Below are positions 7,863 to 16,758 of a DNA stretch of 46,242 bases, one piece after another; position 1 is the first letter of the stretch, and the number at the start of each line of letters is the position of its first letter. The notes under the pieces are model-generated. The model saw only the letters and a program-made list of their open reading frames with translations. It made no database searches and was not told where the DNA came from. The stretch is taken from assembly GCA_047975005.1 (NCBI GenBank), contig JBKECW010000039.1:1-46242 (forward strand), given 5' to 3'. Position numbers and translations under genes: made by a program. The stretch comes from JBKEAJ01 sp047975005. GTDB lineage: Bacteria > Bacteroidota > Bacteroidia > Bacteroidales > Prolixibacteraceae.

Positions 7863-9005
7863 ATGCAAACATTGAATAAGTTTAAATTTTATAAGTTGCT
7901 TTCCTTGTTTTTGTTGAGTTTCTTTGTCGTGCTAGTCTCCTGTGGAGGCAAACAGCAAGAAAGCAAACAAGAAGAAAGTGCGATATCTGTAGACGCAGTT
8001 AAGATCCAAGCAATGGACATTACCACACAGACATCCTATGCTACTCGCATCACAGGTGTTGTGAATAGCGATGTGCGGGCTAAAGTGTCAGGATACATAA
8101 CCGAGGTGCTTGTAGACGAGGGGGCAAAGGTTAGAAAGGGGCAGATGTTATTTAAGCTCGAAACTCAGTCCCTCGACCAAGAGGCAAAAGCGGCACAAGC
8201 TCAGATAAAAGCGGCTGAAGTGGAAGTTACTAGTCTTAAGCCACTCGTAGAAAAGGATGTTATCAGCGAGGTGCAGCTAGAGACTGCCAAGGCGAAATTA
8301 GAGCAGGCAAAAAGCAATTATAGCACCATCATGGCAAATATCGGCTATGCACGAATAGCAAGTCCTGTCAATGGGTATATTGGTGAAATTCGCTTGAGGA
8401 CAGGTGCGTTAGTGAGTCCCAACGACCAAACGCCTTTGACAACAGTTTCCGAGATTAGCAGGGTGTATGCCTACTTTTCGATGAATGAAAAGAACTATCT
8501 GGACTTTATGATGTCGGCAGAGGGGACGAGCAGGGAAGAAAAGATAAAGCATCTTCCACTCGTAACATTGGAGCTTGCAAACGGCATGGAATATTCTCAT
8601 AAGGGCAAAATTGAAACGGTAAACTCGCAAATTGACAATGCAACAGGAGCTGTAACTTTGCGAGCAGTATTCGACAACCCTGATGGTATACTGACTAATG
8701 GTTCTAGTGGGAAAATAATTATTCCCAAGCACCATAAGCAGGTGCTTTGTGTCCCCATTGAATCTACAGTAAATCAGCAAAATAAGGTTTTGGTTTATAA
8801 GGTTGGCGACGATAACAGGCTTGTGCCTAAGGCTATATCCATAGCCGCATCAACCTCCTCTCTCTATGTTGTAGACTACGGCATAACAGCAGGAGAGAGC
8901 ATTGTCGCACAAGGAGCTAGCAAAATGCAGAATGGAATGCTTGTCAGCGCAAAAGAAGTTGACATTCAGAGCATGATAAACTCTATCCCTGCAAAATTCA
9001 AGTAA
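7863..9005 (+). CDS. RND efflux periplasmic adaptor (membrane fusion protein), lipoprotein
   Basis: A 380-aa MexA/AcrA-type adaptor. From the ATG at 7863 it starts with a lipoprotein signal ending VLVSC (C27), so it would be lipid-anchored facing the periplasm; the upstream ATG at 7833 would put ten residues in front of the signal. The order is standard: a lipoyl half (VSGYITEVLVDEGAKVRKGQ), an alpha-helical hairpin (AKAAQAQIKAAEV to KLEQAKSNYST), the second lipoyl half (ARIASPVNGYIGEIRL), then beta-barrel and membrane-proximal domains. The permease gene begins 12 bases after its stop. It links the permease to the outer membrane channel. Substrates unknown; adaptor call is secure. Confidence 0.93.
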   Translation: MQTLNKFKFYKLLSLFLLSFFVVLVSCGGKQQESKQEESAISVDAVKIQAMDITTQTSYATRITGVVNSDVRAKVSGYITEVLVDEGAKVRKGQMLFKLETQSLDQEAKAAQAQIKAAEVEVTSLKPLVEKDVISEVQLETAKAKLEQAKSNYSTIMANIGYARIASPVNGYIGEIRLRTGALVSPNDQTPLTTVSEISRVYAYFSMNEKNYLDFMMSAEGTSREEKIKHLPLVTLELANGMEYSHKGKIETVNSQIDNATGAVTLRAVFDNPDGILTNGSSGKIIIPKHHKQVLCVPIESTVNQQNKVLVYKVGDDNRLVPKAISIAASTSSLYVVDYGITAGESIVAQGASKMQNGMLVSAKEVDIQSMINSIPAKFK

Positions 9006-9017
9006 ACAACATCCATT

Positions 9018-12000
9018 ATGTTAAAGACGTTTATAACCCGGCCGGTACTGTCAACGGTTATATCAATATTGATAGTACTGTTGGGAGTATTGGGCTATAT
9101 AGCATTGCCGGTTACTCAATATCCCGACATTGCACCGCCAACTATTCAGGTAAGAGCTTCCTATCAGGGAGCTAATGCTGAAACTGTTCTTGAAAGTGTT
9201 ATTGTTCCGTTGGAAGAGCAGATAAATGGAGTTGAGGGCATGACATACATCACTTCCGAAGCATCCAACGATGGCAGTGCCACGATAACGGTATATTTTG
9301 ATCCGGATATAGACCCGGATATTGCGGCAGTGAATGTGCAAAATAGGGTGTCGGCAGCAACTCCTCTTCTTCCGCAGGCAGTTGTGCAGACGGGTGTTAC
9401 CACACGCAAGCGGCAGTCTAGTTCGCTAATGTTTCTTAGCTTTTATAGCACCAATAAGGATTATGATGATGTTTTTATTCAAAACTACCTTAATATTAAT
9501 GTGCTACCTGTGTTGCAACGTATTAACGGAGTGGGCGATGTGTTTGTCTTCGGCGGGAAAACCTATGCTATGCGTATTTGGCTTGACCCCGACAAAATGG
9601 CAACCTATGGTATTACTCCCGCCGAAGTCAGCACTGCGATAAACGAACAGAGTCAAGAGGCTGCAGCCGGAACATTAGGTGAGAATAACGGAGAGGTTTA
9701 CTCCTATGTAATACGTTACAAAGGGCGTTACAGGGAAGAGAGCCAGTATAGTAAGATTATCTTGAAAGCACTAGGCAATGGCGAGTATCTCACACTTGGC
9801 GACATAGCAAAGATAGAATTAGATGCACAGACTTACAGCTCGGCATCGGAGACCAACGGCTACCCGGGCGTGGCAATGGGTATTTACCAAATAAAAGGTT
9901 CTAATGCACAAGAGATAATAAAGAATATACATAAAGAGATTGATAGACTGGAGAAGAGCTTTCCGCTAGGCATCAATACTTATGTGGCAAAAGATACCAA
10001 TGAATTTCTCGAAGCTTCGATGGAGAAGGTTTATAGTACTCTCCTAGAGGCATTTATCTTGGTTTTCTTTGTGGTGTTTATTTTTCTTCAAAATTTCAGA
10101 GCTACACTTATTCCTGCCATTGCTGTACCTGTATCTATTATCGGGACTTTTTTCTTTTTAAATCTGCTGGGATATTCTGTCAATATGCTTACGCTTTTTG
10201 CTTTAATATTGGCAATCGGGGTGGTGGTTGACGATGCCATTGTGGTTGTAGAAGCTGTCTATGCAAAAATTGACGAGGGTGCAAAGGACGTTAAAAAAGC
10301 CACGATAACAGCGATGAGTGAAATATATAGTGCAATCATAACCATGACATTAGTGATGGTTGCTGTTTATGTTCCGATTACCTTTATTACAGGACCTTCG
10401 GGGGTGTTTTACGAACAGTTTGGAGTAACTCTTATTATTTCTATATTGATTTCGGCCTTGAACGCCCTTACACTCAGTCCTGCCTTGTGTGCTTTGCTCT
10501 TGAAGCCAAAAAATGAGGAACTTCAAAAGAAGAATATCCTTCAACGGTTTTACTATATTTTCGAAAAAGGATTTAAGGCACTATTGAACAAGTACACCAA
10601 GGGCTTGCACTTCTTTTACAAGCACAAGTGGATAACGGCGGTTCTTTTGATTGCGGCTACTGCAGGGGTGTTATATACGTCAAGGACAGTGCCCACAGGC
10701 TTTGTGCCAAATGAGGATATGGGAATGCTCTTGTTGAATATGGAGCTGCCTCCTGGCTCGTCGGTCGATAGAACAACCAAGATGTCGAGGGCTATATACG
10801 AAGACATTATGACAATACCGGAAGTAGATGGAGCATCTATAATTAACGGTCGTAGTATGCTCAGTGGCGTAGGTAGCAACTATGCTATGGGCTTTATCAA
10901 GCTGAAAGATTGGAGTGAGAGGACAGAGATCGACCAAAGCATCGAATCCATACAGGCTAAGATGTTTGCGATGGCAACAAAATACACTGATGCACGAATA
11001 ATCTTTATATCTCCGCCCAGTGTGCCGGGGTTTGGCGTGTCGTCGGGTGTCGAGGCTAAATTGCTAGACGCATCGGGTGGCGATTTCTCGGTGCTCGATG
11101 ATGTGAACAAGGAGTACATAACCGCGCTGAGCAAGCATCCTGAGGTATTGTACGCTCAGTCGTCGTTTGAAACTAGTTACCCTCAGTATGAAATGTCGAT
11201 AAATGTGCCTGTGGCAAAGGACTACGGTGTTAGTATCTCGGAAATATTTAAGACTTTGCAGGCTTACATTGGGGGTGTTTATTCGGCTGATTTTTCAAAT
11301 TTTGGAAAGCAATATAGGGTTTACCTACAAGCCCTTCCGGCAGATAGGGCAAATCCCGATGCGCTAGAGCGTATCTATGTGAAAACTGCCGCAGGCAAGA
11401 TGGCTCCTATAACGCAATTTGTCGATTTAAAAGAGACAAAAGGTCCTCAGTCTGTCAGCAGGTATAACCTGTTTAACTCTACATCCATAACAGCTGCAGC
11501 AGCCGAGGGTTATAGTACCGGTGATGTTATTGCCGTATTTCAGGAAGAGGCGAAAAAACTGCCTGCAGGTTTTAATATAGATTTTTCGGGGCTGACGCGC
11601 GAGGAAATAAGCTCCGGACAGCAGACTCTGTTTATATTGATACTATCAGTGATCTTTGTTTACTTCTTATTGAGTGCTCAGTATGAGAGTTATATACTGC
11701 CATTGTCAGTGTTGTTTTCACTGCCATTCGGAATATTTGGAGCATTCTTCACAACAAAAATGGCAGGGCTTGAAAATAATATCTATTTTCAGATTGCACT
11801 GATAATGCTTATCGGACTATTGGCGAAGAATGCCATATTGATTGTCGAATTTGCACTGATGAAGCGCAAAGAAGGTCTGTCGCTTGTCGATGCTGCTATT
11901 GGTGGGGCAAAGGAGCGTTTACGTCCGATATTGATGACGGCATTCTCGTTTATCTTTGGCTTGCTGCCTTTGGTATTTGCCTCGGGAGTAGGTGCACGTG

Positions 12001-12149
12001 GTAACAGGGCTATAGGTACGGGAGCTGCGGGAGGATTGCTTATTGGGACTTTGTTTTCAATTTTTGCACTCCCCATGTTGTTTATATTATTTCAGTGGTT
12101 GCAGGAGAAACTTACAGGAGTTCCAAAACCGGAGGAAGAAGATTTATAG
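9018..12149 (+). CDS. RND efflux permease, hydrophobe/amphiphile (HAE1, AcrB-like) type
   Basis: A 1043-aa inner membrane pump, the usual AcrB length. The N-terminus FITRPVLSTVISILIVLLG, the Q-Y-P-D-I-A-P-P stretch, and the proton relay residues D405 and D406 in helix 4 (VVVDDAIVVVE) and K937 in helix 10 (LLAKNAILIVE) are present. The two large periplasmic loops that hold the binding pocket are complete. It exports drugs, bile salts or other amphiphiles by proton antiport in complex with the adaptor upstream and the TolC-type channel at 12473. A 92-codon stump of an unrelated gene sits between permease and channel. High confidence in family, none in substrate. Confidence 0.96.
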   Translation: MLKTFITRPVLSTVISILIVLLGVLGYIALPVTQYPDIAPPTIQVRASYQGANAETVLESVIVPLEEQINGVEGMTYITSEASNDGSATITVYFDPDIDPDIAAVNVQNRVSAATPLLPQAVVQTGVTTRKRQSSSLMFLSFYSTNKDYDDVFIQNYLNINVLPVLQRINGVGDVFVFGGKTYAMRIWLDPDKMATYGITPAEVSTAINEQSQEAAAGTLGENNGEVYSYVIRYKGRYREESQYSKIILKALGNGEYLTLGDIAKIELDAQTYSSASETNGYPGVAMGIYQIKGSNAQEIIKNIHKEIDRLEKSFPLGINTYVAKDTNEFLEASMEKVYSTLLEAFILVFFVVFIFLQNFRATLIPAIAVPVSIIGTFFFLNLLGYSVNMLTLFALILAIGVVVDDAIVVVEAVYAKIDEGAKDVKKATITAMSEIYSAIITMTLVMVAVYVPITFITGPSGVFYEQFGVTLIISILISALNALTLSPALCALLLKPKNEELQKKNILQRFYYIFEKGFKALLNKYTKGLHFFYKHKWITAVLLIAATAGVLYTSRTVPTGFVPNEDMGMLLLNMELPPGSSVDRTTKMSRAIYEDIMTIPEVDGASIINGRSMLSGVGSNYAMGFIKLKDWSERTEIDQSIESIQAKMFAMATKYTDARIIFISPPSVPGFGVSSGVEAKLLDASGGDFSVLDDVNKEYITALSKHPEVLYAQSSFETSYPQYEMSINVPVAKDYGVSISEIFKTLQAYIGGVYSADFSNFGKQYRVYLQALPADRANPDALERIYVKTAAGKMAPITQFVDLKETKGPQSVSRYNLFNSTSITAAAAEGYSTGDVIAVFQEEAKKLPAGFNIDFSGLTREEISSGQQTLFILILSVIFVYFLLSAQYESYILPLSVLFSLPFGIFGAFFTTKMAGLENNIYFQIALIMLIGLLAKNAILIVEFALMKRKEGLSLVDAAIGGAKERLRPILMTAFSFIFGLLPLVFASGVGARGNRAIGTGAAGGLLIGTLFSIFALPMLFILFQWLQEKLTGVPKPEEEDL

Positions 12150-12189
12150 GAGGTGTATAATTTACAAAAAATCATAGAGAATAAAGGAC

Positions 12190-12468
12190 ATGGGCAATAA
12201 AATATTAGTATTGAGTGCCACCGAGAATGTAGGTAAGCCTTTAGTAGATATGCTATTAAAAAACTTTGTAGATGTAAAGGCGGCATCTCGTGGTGGCAAG
12301 AGTAGTACTTTTAGTATCCGTACAGCAGAGGGTGTTTGTTTTGATTTCTTGAAACCCGAAACTTATGAGAAGGCTTTTGATGATGTGTATGACGGAGTAA
12401 GGCAAATAACAGGTAATACTCCACGTACTTTAGAAGGATATATACATGAGCATAGAAGGAAGTTTTAG
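12190..12468 (+). pseudogene. Internally deleted NmrA-like NAD(P)-binding protein
   Basis: The 92-residue frame joins two ends of a longer protein. Residues 1-60 look like the start of an NmrA/azoreductase-like SDR: a beta strand and ENVGKP loop where the family has GATGNVG, then VKAASRG and CFDFLKPETYEKAF. Residues about 72-92 (TGNTPRTLEGYIHEH) look like the C-terminal TG-x-x-PR-s-l-e-x-y motif of the same family. The roughly 190 residues between, with the substrate site, are missing, yet the frame is kept. It lies within the efflux operon and its stop is four bases before the channel start. Most likely a non-functional deletion product; a small functional protein cannot be excluded. Confidence 0.6.
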
Positions 12469-12472
12469 TAAA

Positions 12473-13879
12473 ATGAAAAATACAATAATGCATAGGCAAA
12501 TTGCAGTATATGTGATAGTCGTGCTTGTGATGCAATCGTGCGTAACGTCGAAGTATTCCACTCCTGAAGTGGAACTTACCGAGACCTTTCGCACCGCAGA
12601 GGTTGCAGTCTCTGACGATACGGCAAGCATTGCTCAGCAGTCTTGGCGAGAGATATTTACCGACCCTTTGTTGATTGGGTATATCGAGACGGCACTAGAG
12701 AAGAACAATGATATGCGCTTTGCTTTTAAGCAGATTGAGATTGCTGAATTGTACTACTTTCAAGGCAAGGCACAGTTTTATCCTACATTATCGGCAGAGG
12801 CAGGGCACACCTATCAGAAGAGTTCAGAGAATACGGCAATGGGGAGTTTTAACAGCAGTGGGCAGAATATCACTGCAATAACGGGATACCTATCGTGGGA
12901 AGCCGATATCTGGGGGAAGCTCCGCAGCAATAAGCGAGCTCTAGAGGCAGGTGTTTTGCAAAGTCAGGCTAACAGACAGGCAATGCAGACTCGCCTTGTT
13001 GCCGGAGTAGCATCGATGTATTACGATTTGCTCACCATCGACGAGCAGATAAAAATAACTAAAGAAACCATCGAAGCAAGGGAGGAAAGCTTGGAGGTGA
13101 TAAAGGTGCTGAAGCAGTCGGGACGAAGCAACGAACTTGCTGTTAAGCAGACCGAAGCACAAGTGCTTGCCGCCAAGTCGATATTGGTAGATTTGAAAAA
13201 TCAGATTAGAACTCTTGAAAACTCAATGTCTGTACTGCTTGGCGTGATGCCTCAAAATATAAAAAGATCTAGCTTTGATGAGCAAGAAATAGATATAGAC
13301 CTGAAGGTAGGAACACCTCTCAGCTTGCTGCGAAACCGCCCCGATGTGAGGGCTGCGGAGTATGCTCTGCAAAATGCTTTTGAGCTGACTAATGTTGCAA
13401 AAGCTCAGTTGTATCCGTCTTTGACGATTACAGCCTCGGGAGGTTTGCAGAGCAATGATATATCAAACCTGATAGATGCAGGATCTCTCTTTACAAGTAT
13501 CTTTGGTGGGCTTGCTCAGCCTATATTCAACGGCAAACGCTTGCGTACTCAGCACGAAGTGAGTATGGTCCAACAGGAACAAACAAAAATCAACTTTGAG
13601 CAAGCGATATTGCTCGGGTGTAGAGAAGTTTCGGATGCACTGTTTGCCTACGAGGCGTCGCAAGAGAATATACAGCTTAAAAAAGAAGCCTTCGAGGTCA
13701 ATACTCTATCTGTCGAATATGCCGAAGAGTTGCTTAACTACGGATATGCAAACTATTTAGAAGTGCTTACTGCCCAGCAAAATGCTTTGAATGCAGGCTT
13801 AACCCTCGCCGTCGAGAAAAACAATCGTTTGCAGGCCTTAGTGAATTTATATCAAGCCCTTGGAGGTGGTGCGCAGTAA
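12473..13879 (+). CDS. TolC/OprM-type outer membrane efflux lipoprotein
   Basis: A 468-aa outer membrane factor. I place the start at the ATG at 12473, after the stop of the preceding stump, because it gives a compact lipoprotein signal ending VMQSC (C23); an in-frame ATG at 12446 would add nine residues. The family's two repeats are visible, each with long helices (for example IEIAELYYFQGKAQFYPTLSAEAGH and LTNVAKAQLYPSLTITASGG), and the LRNRPDVRAAEYAL motif typical of NodT/OprM proteins. It forms the trimeric exit duct for the adaptor-permease pair. Last gene of the operon. Confidence 0.93.
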   Translation: MKNTIMHRQIAVYVIVVLVMQSCVTSKYSTPEVELTETFRTAEVAVSDDTASIAQQSWREIFTDPLLIGYIETALEKNNDMRFAFKQIEIAELYYFQGKAQFYPTLSAEAGHTYQKSSENTAMGSFNSSGQNITAITGYLSWEADIWGKLRSNKRALEAGVLQSQANRQAMQTRLVAGVASMYYDLLTIDEQIKITKETIEAREESLEVIKVLKQSGRSNELAVKQTEAQVLAAKSILVDLKNQIRTLENSMSVLLGVMPQNIKRSSFDEQEIDIDLKVGTPLSLLRNRPDVRAAEYALQNAFELTNVAKAQLYPSLTITASGGLQSNDISNLIDAGSLFTSIFGGLAQPIFNGKRLRTQHEVSMVQQEQTKINFEQAILLGCREVSDALFAYEASQENIQLKKEAFEVNTLSVEYAEELLNYGYANYLEVLTAQQNALNAGLTLAVEKNNRLQALVNLYQALGGGAQ

Positions 13880-13951
13880 TTATCTATTATTCGTTATTGA
13901 TTCTTAGTATTTCGGCTATTTCAAGTTCGTGATGTTGAGAAGACCTAATCG

Positions 13952-14137
13952 ATGAGTTATGGCGTTAAAACTGTTCCTAAGTTCGGCAATAGTGTTAAGA
14001 AGTTCACAAAAAAATACTCGTCTGTCACTAGGGCTTCTAAGGCAACAGCTACTCGTGATTTACAGTATTTGTCAGAAAATTAGGTTTTAGCTTCTATTGA
14101 TTTGGGGCGAGGAGTCCACTGTGAATTAACATTGTAA
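13952..14137 (+). pseudogene. Remnant of a C-terminal winged-helix domain (Fic-like or related)
   Basis: In the 400-base gap after the efflux operon, one frame starting at 13952 reads through a segment with SKATATRDLQYL, then a TAG at 14084, then VLASIDLGRGVHCEL before a stop at 14137. The pattern (V/A)SKATATRDLQ-x-L-x-E-x-G(I/V)L then GRG-x-x-Y-E-L is the DNA-binding winged helix at the C-terminus of many Fic-family proteins and of AlbA-domain regulators. Only this domain is left, it contains a stop, and nothing upstream extends it. I read it as a decayed gene. The rest of the gap (13880-13951) shows nothing I recognise. Confidence 0.45.
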
Positions 14138-14150
14138 TAATATAACTCTC

Positions 14151-14181
14151 TTGGTATTAGACGGTTTTTGTCGTAATTTTG
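14151..14181 (+). promoter_or_regulatory. Promoter of the DEAD-box helicase gene
   Basis: TTGG (14151-14154), a 19-base spacer, and TAATTTTG (14174-14181) match the Bacteroidota promoter pattern. Transcription from about 14188 leaves a leader of around 95 bases, long enough for the post-transcriptional control often seen with cold-induced RNA helicases, although I see no specific structure in it. Confidence 0.6.
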
Positions 14182-14283
14182 TCGGTTTATTTGGAGAGGT
14201 GTCGGGGTCAAGTGCAATAATCTTCCTTTTACACCTTATATTATTAATAACTGCGCAAAGAAAAAGCAGTAAAAAGAAGATTG

Positions 14284-16050
14284 ATGGAAGCATTTAAGAA
14301 ATTGGGACTTAGTGATGAGATACTAAAGTCCATTGAGGAGCTTGGTTTTAAAAATCCCACACCTATTCAGGAAAAAGCAATCCCTGTAATTATTAACTCT
14401 GAGAAAGACCTGATAGCCCTAGCGCAAACAGGAACTGGAAAAACAGCAGGCTTTGGACTGCCTGTTATTCAGCAGATTGATACCGGTAATAAGGAGGTTC
14501 AGTCATTGATACTTTGTCCCACCCGTGAGCTGTGTTTGCAGATAGCACGAGATTTAGAGAACTACACAAAATACAAAAAGAACATATCAATCGTTGCCGT
14601 GTATGGGGGAACCAATATTCAAGCACAAATAAAGGACTTGAAAAAAGGAGCTCATATTGTAGTGGGTACTCCCGGTCGTACATTAGATTTAATATCTCGC
14701 AAGTCCTTGAAGGTTAATCATATTAAGTGGATGATACTCGACGAGGCAGATGAAATGTTGAATATGGGCTTTAAAGATGAGCTCGATGCTATTCTTGCGG
14801 TAACACCCGATACGAAGCAGACTTTACTATTTTCGGCTACTATGCCCAAGGAGGTTAGGCGAATTGCATCCAACTACATGAACAATCCTGACGAAATTAC
14901 TGTCGGCGAAAAAAACAAGGGAGCAGACACAGTTACTCACCTATATTATCTTGTGCGCGAGGCTGACAGATACTCAGCGTTGAAACGCCTTGCGGATGTC
15001 AATCCCAATATCTATGCAATAGTATTTTGTCGCACACGTGCCGAGACAAAGGATGTTGCCGACAAGCTTATGGGCGACGGCTACAATGCCGATGCCTTGC
15101 ATGGTGATTTGTCGCAAGCACAACGCGACTACGTGATGCAGCGTTTCAGGCTTAAAAATATTCAGATACTTGTTGCCACCGATGTTGCAGCAAGAGGTTT
15201 GGACGTAAATGAACTTACTCATGTGATCAACTATAAGTTGCCCGACGATCCCGAAATATATGTACATCGTAGTGGCCGTACGGGTCGTGCAGGTCGTACG
15301 GGGGTGTCGGTAGCACTGCTCAACGGACGGGAAAAAGGCAAACTGAAAGGCATTGAAAAGATGATGAAAAAACAGTTTGTGCATGCGACAATACCCTCAG
15401 GAAGAGAGATCTGCGAAAAACAACTTTTCAACCTTGTTAATCAGGTCTGCGAGGTAGATGTCAATGAGGGCGAGATCGATACCTTTATGCCTTCTATTAC
15501 CAAAAAACTGTCTGAGCTTGACAGGGACGAACTTATAAAGCGTTTTGTGTCGGTTCAGTTTAATCAATTTCTTGATTATTATCGCGATGCAAAAGACCTC
15601 AATTTTAGCCATGATGAAAGCCGAAATGAAAGAGACAGGGGAGGCAAGGGTAAGTCAGACAGAGACACATTTACCACTATTTCTATAAATTTTGGAAAAA
15701 AACAGAATGTTGACCCTTCGTATCTTATAGGTGTTATCAATGAGTTAACAGGCGACTCTAGCATAAATCTTGGGAGAATAGACATAAAAGAAAAGCAGAC
15801 TTATGTAGATGTAGAGAACGGACGAGTGGAGGATGTGATGGAGGCATTCTATGGTTTGATGTTTAATGATATAGAGTTGCAGGTGAAGTCTCACGGGCCG
15901 AGCAAGGGTAGAGGTAGCAGCGGAGGACGACGCAATAATTCATCTGGACGAGACCGCCGCGGAGGCAACGATAGAAACGATGGAGGACGAAGAGCTCGTA
16001 ATAAAAGAAGCACTGACGGAGGTGGGCGCAGAAAGAGGTATCGTGATTAA
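14284..16050 (+). CDS. DEAD-box ATP-dependent RNA helicase with DbpA-like RNA-binding domain
   Basis: A 588-aa helicase. Starting at ATG 14284 (a TTG lies directly before it), motifs appear in order: Q motif (GFKNPTPIQ), motif I AQTGTGKT (48-54), Ia PTREL, GG, TPGR, motif II DEAD (153-156), motif III SAT, and in the second RecA domain the ATDVAARGLDV and HRSGRTGRAGRTG motifs. Residues about 465-540 resemble the DbpA/CsdA RRM-like domain (ISINFGKKQNVDPSYLIGVIN). The tail from about 545 is rich in Arg, Gly and Ser. It likely remodels structured RNA in ribosome assembly or cold adaptation. Single-gene unit by its own promoter. Confidence 0.93.
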   Translation: MEAFKKLGLSDEILKSIEELGFKNPTPIQEKAIPVIINSEKDLIALAQTGTGKTAGFGLPVIQQIDTGNKEVQSLILCPTRELCLQIARDLENYTKYKKNISIVAVYGGTNIQAQIKDLKKGAHIVVGTPGRTLDLISRKSLKVNHIKWMILDEADEMLNMGFKDELDAILAVTPDTKQTLLFSATMPKEVRRIASNYMNNPDEITVGEKNKGADTVTHLYYLVREADRYSALKRLADVNPNIYAIVFCRTRAETKDVADKLMGDGYNADALHGDLSQAQRDYVMQRFRLKNIQILVATDVAARGLDVNELTHVINYKLPDDPEIYVHRSGRTGRAGRTGVSVALLNGREKGKLKGIEKMMKKQFVHATIPSGREICEKQLFNLVNQVCEVDVNEGEIDTFMPSITKKLSELDRDELIKRFVSVQFNQFLDYYRDAKDLNFSHDESRNERDRGGKGKSDRDTFTTISINFGKKQNVDPSYLIGVINELTGDSSINLGRIDIKEKQTYVDVENGRVEDVMEAFYGLMFNDIELQVKSHGPSKGRGSSGGRRNNSSGRDRRGGNDRNDGGRRARNKRSTDGGGRRKRYRD

Positions 16051-16142
16051 TCTTGCTTATGGAGGCATGTTTTGCGTATAAGTGAAACCAAGAAAGAGCC
16101 ATAAAAGATTATGCTTAATGGTGAAATTTGGTTTGTTGCAAC

Positions 16143-16150
16143 TATATTTG
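16143..16150 (+). promoter_or_regulatory. Promoter -7 box for the VTT protein-waaA pair
   Basis: TATATTTG fits TAnnTTTG, 23 bases before the ATG at 16174. It falls inside the longer possible frame beginning at 16111 and therefore argues for the later start. The -33 region is not convincing. Confidence 0.4.
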
Positions 16151-16173
16151 CGAAAAATAAGGACAGACAACTA

Positions 16174-16758
16174 ATGACATTAAGCGATAAAACTAAATTT
16201 CTACTAAGAAATATACTGCAAGGCCTGCTGTGGATGGCAGTTATGTTCACTTTTGTGTATCTGGTTTTGCAGTGGGCAGAATCTTCGAGCGGAGGTGTAA
16301 AACTGCCCTCGTGGTTTGATCAGCATGTTAATCAGCCTTTCTATATTTATGGAGTCTATATATTGTCGGAGGTGTTTTTTGGTATTATTCCTCCCGAACT
16401 GTTTATGATCTGGTCTGCCGGGCAAGGAAGTCTGGGGTTTTACGTTCTTAATGTTGCCTTCTTGGCAGGCATTTCGTATGCAGCTGGTTATTTGGCATTT
16501 GTTTGTGGTAAATATTTAAACAGGGTTGTTTTTTATAGGTTTATCCGCAAAAAATATTTCATACAGTACTGGCCAATGGTGCATCGCTATGGCGCATTTC
16601 TTATTCTTGTGGCTGCACTTACACCTTTGCCCTTCTCGGGAACTAGTCTATTGATAGGAGCAACTGGCTGTCCGCAGTCAAGGTATCTATTGTATGCTCT
16701 TGCTCGTTTTGTGCGTTTTGCCGTGTATGGATTCATTGTCTATCAAGCGTTTGCGTAA
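16174..16758 (+). CDS. VTT-domain (DedA/TVP38-like) membrane protein
   Basis: A 194-aa inner membrane protein from the ATG at 16174; a further ATG at 16111 is in frame but lies before the likely promoter box. Helix one (ILQGLLWMAVMFTFVYLVLQW) is followed by the conserved region of the SNARE-associated/VTT family: EVFFGIIPPELFMIWSAGQG, a helix with GISYAAGY, then YGAFLILVAALTPLPFSGTSL, whose F/G-x-x-P-x-P re-entrant motif is typical. Relatives act in lipid scrambling or undecaprenyl phosphate recycling. The stop overlaps the waaA start by one base (TAATG), so the two proteins are made together, which hints at a role in envelope lipid handling. Confidence 0.75.
   Translation: MTLSDKTKFLLRNILQGLLWMAVMFTFVYLVLQWAESSSGGVKLPSWFDQHVNQPFYIYGVYILSEVFFGIIPPELFMIWSAGQGSLGFYVLNVAFLAGISYAAGYLAFVCGKYLNRVVFYRFIRKKYFIQYWPMVHRYGAFLILVAALTPLPFSGTSLLIGATGCPQSRYLLYALARFVRFAVYGFIVYQAFA

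Noticed and set aside
16111..16173. Upstream ATG at 16111 as the start of the VTT protein
   Set aside because: A good -7 promoter box lies inside this extension and the added residues do not look like part of the family.
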